From the NCBI RefSeq assembly GCF_000620625.1, contig NZ_JIAW01000017.1:1-64000 (forward strand): DNA of 64,000 nucleotides. The letters are read 5' to 3'. The position numbers and the translations under genes were made by a program. The stretch is from Mycobacterium sp. URHB0044. Lineage in GTDB: Bacteria > Actinomycetota > Actinomycetes > Mycobacteriales > Mycobacteriaceae. A model generated the notes under the pieces. The model made no database searches, was not told where the DNA came from, and saw nothing but the letters and a program-made list of their open reading frames with translations. Of the stretch, positions 52,309 to 60,006 are shown piece by piece. Numbering within the stretch: the stretch's first letter is position 1; each line of letters begins with the position of its first letter.

Positions 52309-52941
52309 ATGGGCGCCCGCTACCTGGGTGTGCCGCCCGAGATCGCTCAGGCTCAGCTACGCACTGTCCGCGCCCGGGACGTCTCGACTTACGCGCAGCC
52401 ACATAAGGAGCTGGCTCGACTGGAGATGCGAGGACTTCTCCATCGACTCGCAGTTGGCTTCTACACCGTTGTGCCACAAGACCGGGTCGGCAGCGCGTGG
52501 ATGCCAACCCTTGAGGGTGCGGCAGCCGGCATCGGGGCGGCTGAGTTCGGCGCAGGCCGATACGCATTGATGGGGCCGACTGCCGCACGGCTTCACCGGG
52601 CGATCCCACGTGCAGTGGCTGTTGCGGTGATTGCCGCTCCGCGCAGACGCAGACCCGTGACGATGACCGACCGAAATGCCCGCGTGCAATTCCTGGTAAG
52701 AAACGTCGACGCGCTAGACGTTGAGATGATCGAAACCGATCTCGGCGGTTGCCTGGTGACGACGCCTGAGCAGACGGTGCTCGACCTCGCTCACTTGCCG
52801 AATCTCGGAAAGCTCGAGGGTGAGGCGACAGCCGCCATCGACGCACTCCTCCCACGATGCGACGAAACCGTCATGGCCCGGATCGCCGCTTCACAACGGC
52901 TCGGCCGCGCCTTTGACCGAGTGCGCAGGAGGCGGCCGTGA
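52309..52941 (+). CDS. AbiEi-type antitoxin (type IV toxin-antitoxin)
   Basis: A 210-residue protein with an N-terminal winged helix (VRARDVSTYAQPHKELARLEMRGLLHRLAVGFYTVV) typical of AbiEi antitoxin and a C-terminal domain (LMGPTAARLHRA, TTPEQTVLDLAHLPNLGKLEG). AbiEi proteins repress their operon and counteract AbiEii. It starts 200 bases after tRNA-Tyr and overlaps the toxin start by four bases (GTGA). Confidence 0.82.
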   Translation: MGARYLGVPPEIAQAQLRTVRARDVSTYAQPHKELARLEMRGLLHRLAVGFYTVVPQDRVGSAWMPTLEGAAAGIGAAEFGAGRYALMGPTAARLHRAIPRAVAVAVIAAPRRRRPVTMTDRNARVQFLVRNVDALDVEMIETDLGGCLVTTPEQTVLDLAHLPNLGKLEGEATAAIDALLPRCDETVMARIAASQRLGRAFDRVRRRRP

Positions 52942-53717
52942 CAACAAGCGGATTCGGACTGTCTCGCCAAGACTTGGAGCGCGAGACCCAGCGGTTCGGA
53001 GTCGCCGAGGAGCAAGTCCGTCGCGACCACGCGATATCCCATGTTCTCGCCGCCATCTCCAAGAGTGCGCGCGACGACGTAATCTTCTTCGGCGGAACCG
53101 CATTGAGCCGCACACACCTGTTGCACGCGCGGCTGAGTGAAGACATCGATCTGATCGCGCTCGGCGATCGCCGGGAGATCGCCGAGCGCATCGCCAGGTC
53201 GATCGACGCCGCTCTGCTGCGAACGCATGGCCGTCTCACGTGGTCGCCGCCGTTTGGAGCGCGCGACATCGAACCCGCAGTCGTTGGCACTCCGACGGGC
53301 ATCTCCATACGGGTCCAGTTGCTCGACAAGCGCGGCTACGAACGATGGCCGGCCGAACTACGTCCCATCGAACAGCGCTACGGCGATGCACCCGCCGCGA
53401 CACTCGTCGTGCCGACTGTCGAGTCCTTTGCCGCGTGGAAGACGGCGGCCTGGCATTCCCGCGCCGCGCCAAGAGACCTCTACGACTTGTGGGCGCTGGC
53501 CGACGCCGACGCAATTACGCCGGGGGCGGCGGAACTCTTCATCCGGCACGGGCCGACCGGAGGACCGCCGCGGGATTTCATGTTTACGAAGGCCCCCGAT
53601 GAGGCCGAATGGCAGGCATCGATATCGGGACAAACCCGACTGGCCGTTACGGCGGCGGAAGCACTAACCACGGTGCGCAGCGAGTGGGCCCGTGCAGTGG
53701 CACGGCTCAAGGGTTGA
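52938..53717 (+). CDS. AbiEii/AbiGii-type nucleotidyltransferase toxin
   Basis: A 259-residue nucleotidyltransferase. The NTase motif begins FFGGTALSRTHLL near residue 50 and the metal-binding acidic pair is in SEDIDL near residue 67; a further segment ESFAAWKTAAWHSRAAPRDLYD carries the AbiEii Lys/Asp positions. AbiEii toxins arrest growth, probably by tRNA nucleotide addition, and AbiE systems can confer abortive phage immunity. GTG start. Confidence 0.83.
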   Translation: MTTSGFGLSRQDLERETQRFGVAEEQVRRDHAISHVLAAISKSARDDVIFFGGTALSRTHLLHARLSEDIDLIALGDRREIAERIARSIDAALLRTHGRLTWSPPFGARDIEPAVVGTPTGISIRVQLLDKRGYERWPAELRPIEQRYGDAPAATLVVPTVESFAAWKTAAWHSRAAPRDLYDLWALADADAITPGAAELFIRHGPTGGPPRDFMFTKAPDEAEWQASISGQTRLAVTAAEALTTVRSEWARAVARLKG

Positions 53718-53733
53718 GAGACGACGTAATCGA

Positions 53734-53773
53734 CGCCGAGTGTCCGGATGCGGTTGCATCCGGGCTCTCGGCG
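53734..53773. terminator. Bidirectional hairpin, His-rich peptide copy 1
   Basis: An 18-base arm (53734-53751) pairs with 53756-53773, with two mismatches and a GGTT loop, between the convergent AbiEii and His-peptide genes. Confidence 0.6.
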
Positions 53774-53783
53774 TTTGTGGGGT

Positions 53784-54005
53784 TTAGCGGGCGTTCTGGT
53801 GGTGGTGGTGCACGGAGGTGCCGGGCTGGGGGGTGTTGGCCTGGTGCGGGAAGGCGTCGTGGTGCACGGGACTGGTGCTGATCGAGGTGCCGTGCTGGGT
53901 GACGGTGGAGTCGGCGTGGCTCATGGTGGCGGTACCGAGCGCGATCAGGGCGGGGGCGGCGAACAGGGCGGCGGTGGCGGCGACCCGGCGGGCGATGGTG
54001 GTCAT
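53784..54005 (-). CDS. His-rich exported peptide, copy 1
   Basis: A 73-residue protein: signal peptide ending near MSHA, then a mature chain of about 42 residues with eight histidines (VHHDAFPHQ, SVHHHHQNAR). The sequence suggests metal binding outside the membrane; no enzyme motif is present. AAGGAGATTCAC precedes the ATG at 54003-54005. It differs from copy 2 at only two residues. It faces away from the adjacent membrane-complex cluster. Confidence 0.8.
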   Translation of the reverse strand: MTTIARRVAATAALFAAPALIALGTATMSHADSTVTQHGTSISTSPVHHDAFPHQANTPQPGTSVHHHHQNAR

Positions 54006-54449
54006 GTGAATCTCCTTGGGTGAGTGGGCTTTTGGCTTTCTCTGCCGGTGTTTTCCGGCGATGAGATAACTATGTCGCACTCGTCAGGAGATGTATGTCC
54101 ACCAGCCGGCCGCCACGAAGGATGAAACCCATGTCCACCGATCGGGGGACATCCTGGCGTGACGCGCCCTTCGCCAACAATCTTCCGCTCTCGAAGCATG
54201 ATCCCGGACGGCGCCTGCTCGTTGAGCTCTGTCAGTGACTGTCTGCTCGACCTTTAGCGACGGAGTAATGAAACCGCCGATCATTAGGCCTTCTTCTTGG
54301 TGGAGCGCATCTACAACCTCGCCACTCATTGACATCAGTCACCGAGATCGGTTACAAACATGCACGTGGCGCTACATCGCTTCGTAGCTCCGGCTGCGCC
54401 CTTCGGTAGGCCTGGTTAGGAGGGGCATGGCTCTGGAGCGGTTTCACTC
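54006..54449. other. 444-base region upstream of membrane-complex cluster
   Basis: No credible gene. It contains the end of direct repeat copy 1, a GCCGG/CCGGC hairpin at 54047-54062 upstream of the His peptide, and the promoter at 54329-54357. Confidence 0.6.
54329..54357 (+). promoter_or_regulatory. Promoter of the membrane-complex cluster
   Basis: TTGACA, 17 bases, TTACAA. The first 17 bases match TTGACWTCAGTCASCGA, a motif also at 55178, with the dyad TGAC and GTCA separated by four bases. Confidence 0.45.
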
Positions 54450-55145
54450 ATGACGAATCAGATCGAGGCCGATCGCGGTCCTTCACTCGATGACCACCTG
54501 GACGAGTCCCGGCAGGCGCAACGACGGGCCGACAAGTGGCTCATCTCCGGCTCCCTGCTGATCGGCACTGCGGCACTGGGCATCTTCGGGCTGCCGCTCT
54601 TCCTTCGCGGAGTGTGGTTGTTGCGGCGGGCACAGCGCGACCGCCTGTCGGTCCGGCCCATGATCGTCACGTTGATCGGTTACCTGGTGATCATCGACGC
54701 CGCCATCAACACGGTCGGGTGGGCGTTGGACCTATTCGGCAACCACTCACTGCTAGCAAGGGTGCTCCTCAACGGGTGGGGCAACATGTTCGACGCGGGC
54801 TACTTCTGGCATTACAACGAGTTGTGGGTCGGCGGTGCGGCCGGACCGGGCGAGAAGGCCTTGGAGGTCGGGTTGATCCTCACGGTCTTCACGATGCGGA
54901 TCGCCGCGGGGATCGGGTTCCTGCAGATGAAGCGCTGGGGTCAGCAGTGGATGATCGTCACCTGCTGGATGGGCGTGGTGATCTGGACCGTCTACGTCTT
55001 CAACATGACGATGTTCGCCGACGTCCGGTTCGCCGGTGTGGTGCTCCCGGTGGTGGGTTGGTGGCTCTACGACATCTTCTACATCACGCCGTTCCTGGCG
55101 ATCCCGTACCTGCACACGGTCAATCGCGAGATCTTCTCCGACTGA
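54450..55145 (+). CDS. Polytopic membrane protein A1 of NorQD-associated cluster
   Basis: A 231-residue protein with five probable TM helices after a charged N-terminus. The most conserved part is the loop NMFDAGYFWHYNELW with glycine-rich VGGAAGPGEK after it; the C-terminus PYLHTVNREIFSD carries another His. It is at least three-quarters identical to A2 by eye. His, Asp, Glu and Asn in the loop could bind metal. Faint similarity to the C subunit of copper membrane monooxygenases is possible but unproven. Function unknown. Confidence 0.8.
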   Translation: MTNQIEADRGPSLDDHLDESRQAQRRADKWLISGSLLIGTAALGIFGLPLFLRGVWLLRRAQRDRLSVRPMIVTLIGYLVIIDAAINTVGWALDLFGNHSLLARVLLNGWGNMFDAGYFWHYNELWVGGAAGPGEKALEVGLILTVFTMRIAAGIGFLQMKRWGQQWMIVTCWMGVVIWTVYVFNMTMFADVRFAGVVLPVVGWWLYDIFYITPFLAIPYLHTVNREIFSD

Positions 55146-55177
55146 GGAGCGTGATCATCGCCGGCCACCGCATTCTA

Positions 55178-55206
55178 TTGACTTCAGTCAGCGACTGTAA
55201 TAGAAA
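55178..55206 (+). promoter_or_regulatory. Second promoter inside the cluster
   Basis: TTGACT, 17 bases, TAGAAA. It shares TTGACWTCAGTCASCGA with the promoter at 54329, and drives B1-NorD-NorQ. Confidence 0.5.
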
Positions 55207-55330
55207 GATCACACCATGACGGCACAGGCCACGACGGTCGCGCGGCTTGCGCGAGTGCGAAATCCCGCTGCGGTGCAAGAGGTTTGGACACGGACGGCCG
55301 CGCCAAATTCATCGACGAGGAGGTCGGATC

Positions 55331-55435
55331 GTGGACTACGTCTGGGAAGTGCTTCGGTATGTCGCCGCGTGGGGCGGAACCGGGCTGATCATCTGGTTCT
55401 GGTACTGGATGTTCTCGAACATCGGCACGTTTTGA
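55331..55435 (+). CDS. Single-TM micropeptide B1
   Basis: A 34-residue peptide, VDYVWEVLRYVAAWGG then a hydrophobic aromatic helix GLIIWFWYWMFSNIGTF. GAGGAGG eight bases before the GTG argues that it is translated. Six Trp in 34 residues is notable. It is in a different frame from a spurious 91-residue frame. Such micropeptides are often small subunits of membrane complexes. No family recognised. Confidence 0.55.
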   Translation: MDYVWEVLRYVAAWGGTGLIIWFWYWMFSNIGTF

Positions 55436-55483
55436 CCGGTGTGAGCGGGCCTGCCGCTCACTGGGGCATTCGCGTTGCGTCCC

Positions 55484-57016
55484 ATGGTTGACCTCACCGA
55501 GAGCCGGGCCATGGCGATCGAGCGCAGCTGCGCCGTCACGGCAGTCGCGCTCAGCGAGCAACGGCGCGAAGGTGTTCGCCTGGTGACCGGCGCCGAACGA
55601 ACCTTCGGATTGAACACCGCACTGAAGTTCGTGCACGTGCCCTACCCGACGATCGACGCGACCTGGACACGCAGAACGATGACATGCGGTGTCGCACTGC
55701 AATGCTCGCCATCGAAGGAACGCGTGACCGATTATCGGCTGAACGAGATGTCGGCCCGCGAACTCCGAGCGCTGACGATCGTCGAGGCCAGTGTGGCGTG
55801 TGGCTGGATCGCCTCGCGGTGGCCCGGACTGACGGCCGAGATTCGGCGAGTGCTCCCCGATCTCCCGCCCGCGGCGGGCGACATGCCCGCCCAGGAAATA
55901 TTCAACCGGGCCGCCGACCTGGCAGGCAGAGGACAGCCGCTGAGCGTTCATCCGCTGCTGGGCACTCTGCCGTCGGCGTACACGGCGCCGCACGGATTGA
56001 CGGAGAAGTTGCGTCGCAGCTTCGGCAGGATGCCCTGGACCGCGACGCAGAAGCGGCTGCCGCGTGCGCACTCCGTGCCCGTGGGCGGTGACGGTGGCGT
56101 ACCGAATCCGAATCTGCCGCCCCCGAGCAGATCTCAGGACAACGACGCCGACCGCACTCCCGACCATCGTCCCGGCATCCCATATCCCGAGTGGAATGCG
56201 TGGACGAAGAGCTTCATGCGCGACCATGTCGCCGTACTCGAACGTGCCCATCCGGGCGGCAGCCGGCAACCGGAGGCAGGCCGCGTCGATCTGCGAAAGT
56301 GGTTCGAAGAACACACTCATCGGGGCATGAGGAGCCGCCTCGAAGATGGGTCAGACCTCGACGTCGACGCGTATGTCGGCCACTACATCGATCTGGTGTC
56401 CGGTGAGGCGACGCAGCCGCGCGTCTTCCGTGATCTGTTGCCGAGCGACCGCGACGTCACCACGGCTTTGCTCCTGGACGGCAGCTCGTCGTTGGGCGTT
56501 TACGGCGGCCGCATCTTCCGACTGGAACTGGCCTGTGCCGACGCCTTGTCACAGGCGATGACACTCGCTCGCGAGCGGCACGGTGTCTTCGTGTTCACCG
56601 GCAACACCCGGCACCGCGTGGAGGTGCAGTGCCTCAAGGACTTCCACGACCGGCGATTCACGCCGCCCAGCACGGCAGGTCTCACAGCGGGCGGGTATAC
56701 CAGGCTCGGCGCGCCGATTCGCCACCTGACGAGTCGACTTCTCGCGCAGCCCTCCGAGCGGCGCATGCTCATCGTCATCGGTGACGGCCTGATATCCGAC
56801 GAGGGCTACGAGGGCCGCTACGCATGGGCCGACGCGGCGCACGCCGTCGAGGAGGCCGGCGACGCCGGCGTCTCCATCTACTACGTCGGCGTCGGACCTA
56901 CCCGCGTGGACCCGTTGCCGGAAGTCTTCGGACCTCGCCGCTCCCAACGCATCCGGCGGGTGGAGGAGCTGCCGCGGGTGTTGGCACACGTCCACCGAGA
57001 GCTCGTCGACGCGTGA
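55484..57016 (+). CDS. NorD-type vWA protein
   Basis: A 510-residue protein with a C-terminal von Willebrand A domain. MIDAS pieces are LLLDGSSSLG (about residue 332), GGYTRLGAP (about 405) and VIGDGLISDEG (about 433); the protein ends with the NorD-like VYYVGVGPTR-type strand (IYYVGVGPTRVDP). The N-terminal 300 residues are helical with a Pro-rich linker. NorD/CbbO proteins work with NorQ/CbbQ ATPases to assemble metalloenzymes. The start is taken as ATG 55484; TTG 55475 is possible. Confidence 0.85.
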   Translation: MVDLTESRAMAIERSCAVTAVALSEQRREGVRLVTGAERTFGLNTALKFVHVPYPTIDATWTRRTMTCGVALQCSPSKERVTDYRLNEMSARELRALTIVEASVACGWIASRWPGLTAEIRRVLPDLPPAAGDMPAQEIFNRAADLAGRGQPLSVHPLLGTLPSAYTAPHGLTEKLRRSFGRMPWTATQKRLPRAHSVPVGGDGGVPNPNLPPPSRSQDNDADRTPDHRPGIPYPEWNAWTKSFMRDHVAVLERAHPGGSRQPEAGRVDLRKWFEEHTHRGMRSRLEDGSDLDVDAYVGHYIDLVSGEATQPRVFRDLLPSDRDVTTALLLDGSSSLGVYGGRIFRLELACADALSQAMTLARERHGVFVFTGNTRHRVEVQCLKDFHDRRFTPPSTAGLTAGGYTRLGAPIRHLTSRLLAQPSERRMLIVIGDGLISDEGYEGRYAWADAAHAVEEAGDAGVSIYYVGVGPTRVDPLPEVFGPRRSQRIRRVEELPRVLAHVHRELVDA

Positions 57017-57032
57017 CGAATCGAGGAGTGAG

Positions 57033-57836
57033 ATGACGACGGACGACTACTTCGCCAACGGCAATGAGGTCCAGCTCTTCGAGCAAGCCTTCCATCGGAA
57101 CGTTCCGGTCATGCTCACCGGGCCGACGGGCTGCGGCAAGACGCGGTTCGTCGAGCACATGGGCGCGCTGTTACGGCGACCCGTGGTCACGATCAGCTGC
57201 CACGACGACCTGACGAGTTCGGATCTCGTCGGCCGCTTCATGGTGACCGGTGGCGATGTGGTGTGGACCGACGGGCCGCTCACCAGAGCCGTGAAGGATG
57301 GCGCGATCTGCTACCTCGACGAAGTCGTCGAAGCCCGCCACGATTCGTTGGCGATTCTGCATTCACTCACCGACCACCGACGATCGTTGTACCTGGACCG
57401 AGCCAACGAGGTCGTCGAAGCGCCCACGACGTTCATGCTCGTCTGCTCGTACAACCCGGCCTACCGCAGCTCCCTCAAGGAGCTCAAACCGTCCTTCCGC
57501 CAACGGTTTGCCACGCTCCCGATGCGATATCTGCCGCCCGACCGCGAGGCCGAGGTGGTCGTCGCGGAATCCGGCGTGGCGCTGGCCACGGCCCGTCGGC
57601 TCGTGCAGTGCGCCGCGGCCATTCGCACCGCCGACGGTGCGTTCCACTTCGAGCCGCCTTCCACCAGAGTCGTGGTCACCGCGGCGCAGTTGATTGCCAC
57701 GGGCGCAAGCGAATTGGAAGCGGCCGAAGCGTGCATTCTCGCGCCGCTGAGTACGGACGGCGCAATCAGCGATGGATTGCGTGAGATTGCCGCGGCTTGT
57801 CTCGTCGCCGCCGATGCGTCGAACACGGCACCTTAG
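57033..57836 (+). CDS. MoxR-type AAA ATPase of the CbbQ/NirQ/NorQ family
   Basis: A 267-residue AAA+ ATPase. Walker A is GPTGCGKTR (residues 30-37), Walker B ICYLDEVVEA (about 92), and the sensor region CSYNPAYRSSLKELKPSFRQRF is typical of NorQ/CbbQ. The C-terminal helical lid is present. It probably remodels A1/A2 together with the NorD-type protein. A GAGGAG site precedes the ATG. It starts 17 bases after the NorD-type gene. Confidence 0.9.
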   Translation: MTTDDYFANGNEVQLFEQAFHRNVPVMLTGPTGCGKTRFVEHMGALLRRPVVTISCHDDLTSSDLVGRFMVTGGDVVWTDGPLTRAVKDGAICYLDEVVEARHDSLAILHSLTDHRRSLYLDRANEVVEAPTTFMLVCSYNPAYRSSLKELKPSFRQRFATLPMRYLPPDREAEVVVAESGVALATARRLVQCAAAIRTADGAFHFEPPSTRVVVTAAQLIATGASELEAAEACILAPLSTDGAISDGLREIAAACLVAADASNTAP

Positions 57837-57851
57837 AAAGGGATTACCGGG

Positions 57852-57980
57852 ATGGACCAGAAGGAACGCAAACGCAAGAGGGCCCTCATCGTCTTCCAAA
57901 TCGTCATCTACGGCTACCTGCTGACGATGTTCCTCATCCAGCTGTACATGTCATTCACGCGAGGGTGGTGGGATCTGTGA
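57852..57980 (+). CDS. Single-TM micropeptide B2
   Basis: A 42-residue peptide with a basic N-terminus (MDQKERKRKRA) and one TM helix (VFQIVIYGYLLTMFLIQLYM), ending in WWDL. AAGGGA precedes the ATG. Its stop overlaps the A2 start by four bases (GTGA), which strongly supports it being real. No family recognised. Confidence 0.65.
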   Translation: MDQKERKRKRALIVFQIVIYGYLLTMFLIQLYMSFTRGWWDL

Positions 57981-58711
57981 ATCTCCCACTGCTTGGTCGC
58001 AGTAAGACGAAAGGCGTTGGGACATCTGCGGGCTTGGACGAACCCACGACCCTCGAGGATCACCACGACGAGTCGAAGCTGGCGCAGCGCCGGGCCGACA
58101 AATGGATGATCGTCGGCGCAGCGTTGATGGGCATGTGGGCGCCGGGGCTCATCGGGTTTCCCATCTTCATGCGCGGGGTGTGGCTGCAACGGCAGGCCTT
58201 ACGGGCAGGTCTTTCCGTTCGGCCGATGATCGTCACGCTGATCGGCTACCTCGTGTTGATCGACGGAATGCTCAACAGCCTGGGTTGGGCGCTGGATCTG
58301 GTGGCCAACCACACCTTGATCAACCGGGTCCTCATGATCGGGTGGGGAAACATGTTCGATGCCGGCTATTTCTGGCACTACAACGAACTGTGGGTCGGCG
58401 GCGCGGCAGGACCCGGCGAAAAGGCCTACGTGGCAGGGCTGATCCTCACGGTCTTCGCGATGCGGGTCGCCGCAGCCATCGGCTTCCTGCAGATGAAGCG
58501 GTGGGGACAGCAATGGCTGATCATCACCTGCTGGATGGGCGTGGTCATCTGGGCTGCTTACATCTTCAACATGACGATGTTCGCTGACGTCCGTTATGCC
58601 GGCGTGGTCTTCCCGGTGATCGGTTGGTGGTTGTACGACATCTTCTACATCACGCCGTTCCTCGCGATCCCGTATCTGCACACGGTCAACCGCGAGATCT
58701 TCTCCGACTGA
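57977..58711 (+). CDS. Polytopic membrane protein A2 of NorQD-associated cluster
   Basis: A 244-residue paralogue of A1, with 15 extra N-terminal residues (NLPLLGRSKTKGVG...). The loop NMFDAGYFWHYNELW and the tail PYLHTVNREIFSD are identical to A1; differences are concentrated in TM helices. The GTG at 57977 overlaps the B2 stop. Paired near-identical subunits in one unit suggest a hetero-oligomer or a recent duplication kept by selection. Confidence 0.82.
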   Translation: MNLPLLGRSKTKGVGTSAGLDEPTTLEDHHDESKLAQRRADKWMIVGAALMGMWAPGLIGFPIFMRGVWLQRQALRAGLSVRPMIVTLIGYLVLIDGMLNSLGWALDLVANHTLINRVLMIGWGNMFDAGYFWHYNELWVGGAAGPGEKAYVAGLILTVFAMRVAAAIGFLQMKRWGQQWLIITCWMGVVIWAAYIFNMTMFADVRYAGVVFPVIGWWLYDIFYITPFLAIPYLHTVNREIFSD

Positions 58712-58733
58712 AAATGCAAGGGAGCGAACAACT

Positions 58734-59162
58734 GTGACCACGTCACCGACTACGGACGTAGATGATCCAGCCGACGATCTTCCGCCGGGTACCACGCCCT
58801 ACTACGCGAACATGCACAAGTGGATCAAGCGTGCGGTGTTGGTGTGCTTGATCGCCCTGGTCATCGAGGGCGCCTTCACCCTGCCCTTCATGGCCGTCTA
58901 CTACGGCTATCCGACGCTGAGCCTGCAGGAAGTCTGTAGCGAGTTGTTGAAGGTCCGCTACTCCGACGACGCCCTCGAATGCAAGTACCCGTACCCGATC
59001 CTGGGGCCGCCCGAGGGTGCCGAGGGCAAGGACACCGCGCAGGACGTATGGGGCATCCAGCCGACGCCGAAGTACCACCGGCTCGGCTTCCGTGAACTCG
59101 TCCGCATCCACGACGAGCGGTTGGCCCGTCAGGCCGCTCAACAGGCAATGCCGACGCCGTGA
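58734..59162 (+). CDS. Single-TM protein C of the cluster
   Basis: A 142-residue protein: acidic Thr-rich N-terminus, one TM helix (about 39-60, AVLVCLIALVIEGAFTLPFM), and a probably exported domain with two cysteines (QEVCSE, LECKYP). AAGGGAG precedes the GTG at 58734. It is last in the cluster and converges with the TetR gene. No family recognised. Confidence 0.72.
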   Translation: MTTSPTTDVDDPADDLPPGTTPYYANMHKWIKRAVLVCLIALVIEGAFTLPFMAVYYGYPTLSLQEVCSELLKVRYSDDALECKYPYPILGPPEGAEGKDTAQDVWGIQPTPKYHRLGFRELVRIHDERLARQAAQQAMPTP

Positions 59163-59171
59163 CGAAGAGTC

Positions 59172-59774
59172 TCAACGCGCCTGCAGGCTGCGCAGCGTCC
59201 TCGTCAGGTAGTCCTCGATGACGGCGTCGCGCGTCGGCCATGCGTTTATCGTCGTGAGTAAGCCGTAGAGGCCAAACAGGAAGAACACCGAGCTGTTGAT
59301 CGGGTTGACGTCGGGCGCGACGTCGCCGCGATCCTGTGCGAGTTCGATCTCGCGTGCGACCAACACGACCAAGGGGTGATCCTCGCCAGCCTCGTTGGGA
59401 GGTCGGGTCGATGAGAAGTGCAGGGCAAGAACGTCTTTGAACAAAACTGGACCCAAGCGCCGTTCAAGAGCCATGATCAGGCGCATCGCTTCCTTCAGCG
59501 CCGCGACGAGATCGTGGTTCTTGCTGACGAACCGGTCGAACTGGTTGGCGATGCGCGCTTCCTCGCGGGTCTCCAACTCCAGAAGGACGTGTTCCTTGGT
59601 GGGGAAGTGAAAGAAGAACGTGCCGTGGGCAACTCCCGCGGCGGCGACGATGGCACCCACGTCGGCGTTGGCCATTCCGGCTCGCTGGAACTCTGCTGTT
59701 GCCGCACCGAACAACCGTTCACGGGTCTGCAAGCGCTTGGCTTGCCGCACGGGCAGACCGTCCGTCACGGCCAT
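59172..59774 (-). CDS. TetR-family regulator next to the membrane-complex cluster
   Basis: A 200-residue regulator. The HTH is RLFGAATAEFQRAGMANADV then VAAAGVAHGTFFFHFPTKEH; the ligand domain is typical in length. GGGAAGG precedes the ATG at 59772-59774. Its upstream region contains three copies of a 13-base motif, likely its operator. It converges with gene C, so it is a candidate regulator of the cluster, but no copy of the operator is seen before A1. Confidence 0.83.
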   Translation of the reverse strand: MAVTDGLPVRQAKRLQTRERLFGAATAEFQRAGMANADVGAIVAAAGVAHGTFFFHFPTKEHVLLELETREEARIANQFDRFVSKNHDLVAALKEAMRLIMALERRLGPVLFKDVLALHFSSTRPPNEAGEDHPLVVLVAREIELAQDRGDVAPDVNPINSSVFFLFGLYGLLTTINAWPTRDAVIEDYLTRTLRSLQAR

Positions 59775-59899
59775 CGTTACCTTCCCATCTCCATGCTGAC
59801 CAAACTCAACGAGTGTGGCTCTCCAGACAGTATCTCCTCTGCCCGCTCTGCCGTCCGACGTGCTCGCCGACGCCGAGGACGCCAGTCGTGCAGCGACAG

Positions 59900-59953
59900 T
59901 TACACCCACTTAGGTGAATAAGTTGGTGTAAGCGCCGACATAACACCCACTTA
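59900..59953. promoter_or_regulatory. TetR-type operator with three half-sites
   Basis: TTACACCCACTTA (59900-59912) and TAAGTTGGTGTAA (59919-59931) form a dyad with one mismatch, and TAACACCCACTTA recurs at 59941-59953. It sits upstream of the TetR gene. Confidence 0.6.
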
Positions 59954-59957
59954 TCGC

Positions 59958-59994
59958 CCGAGAGCCCGGATGCGGTGCGCATCCGGGCTCTCGG
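59958..59994. terminator. Hairpin after His-rich peptide copy 2
   Basis: A perfect 16-base stem (59958-59973 with 59979-59994) around a five-base loop, downstream of the His-peptide stop. Confidence 0.65.
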
Positions 59995-60006
59995 CGTTCG
60001 TGGGGC

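Larger units (their letters stand above)
53734..54151. repeat. Direct repeat, copy 1 (about 0.42 kb)
   Basis: Nearly identical to 59955-60374. It spans terminator, His-rich peptide gene, ribosome site and about 130 bases of upstream DNA, and marks the left edge of the membrane-complex cluster. Confidence 0.85.

Noticed and set aside
53900..54150. Copper (RicR/CsoR) or iron (IdeR) operator upstream of the His-rich peptides
   Set aside because: No sequence close to TACCC-N5-GGGTA or the IdeR consensus was found.
55216..55491. 91-codon frame starting nine bases after the 55178 promoter
   Set aside because: Its position suggests a leaderless start, but it overlaps B1 in another frame, is Arg/Ser-rich and has no recognisable fold. 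It may be a short leader peptide at most.
57797..57976. Upstream extension of A2 to 57797
   Set aside because: The added 60 residues overlap NorQ and B2 in another frame; GTG 57977 fits the overlap with B2.
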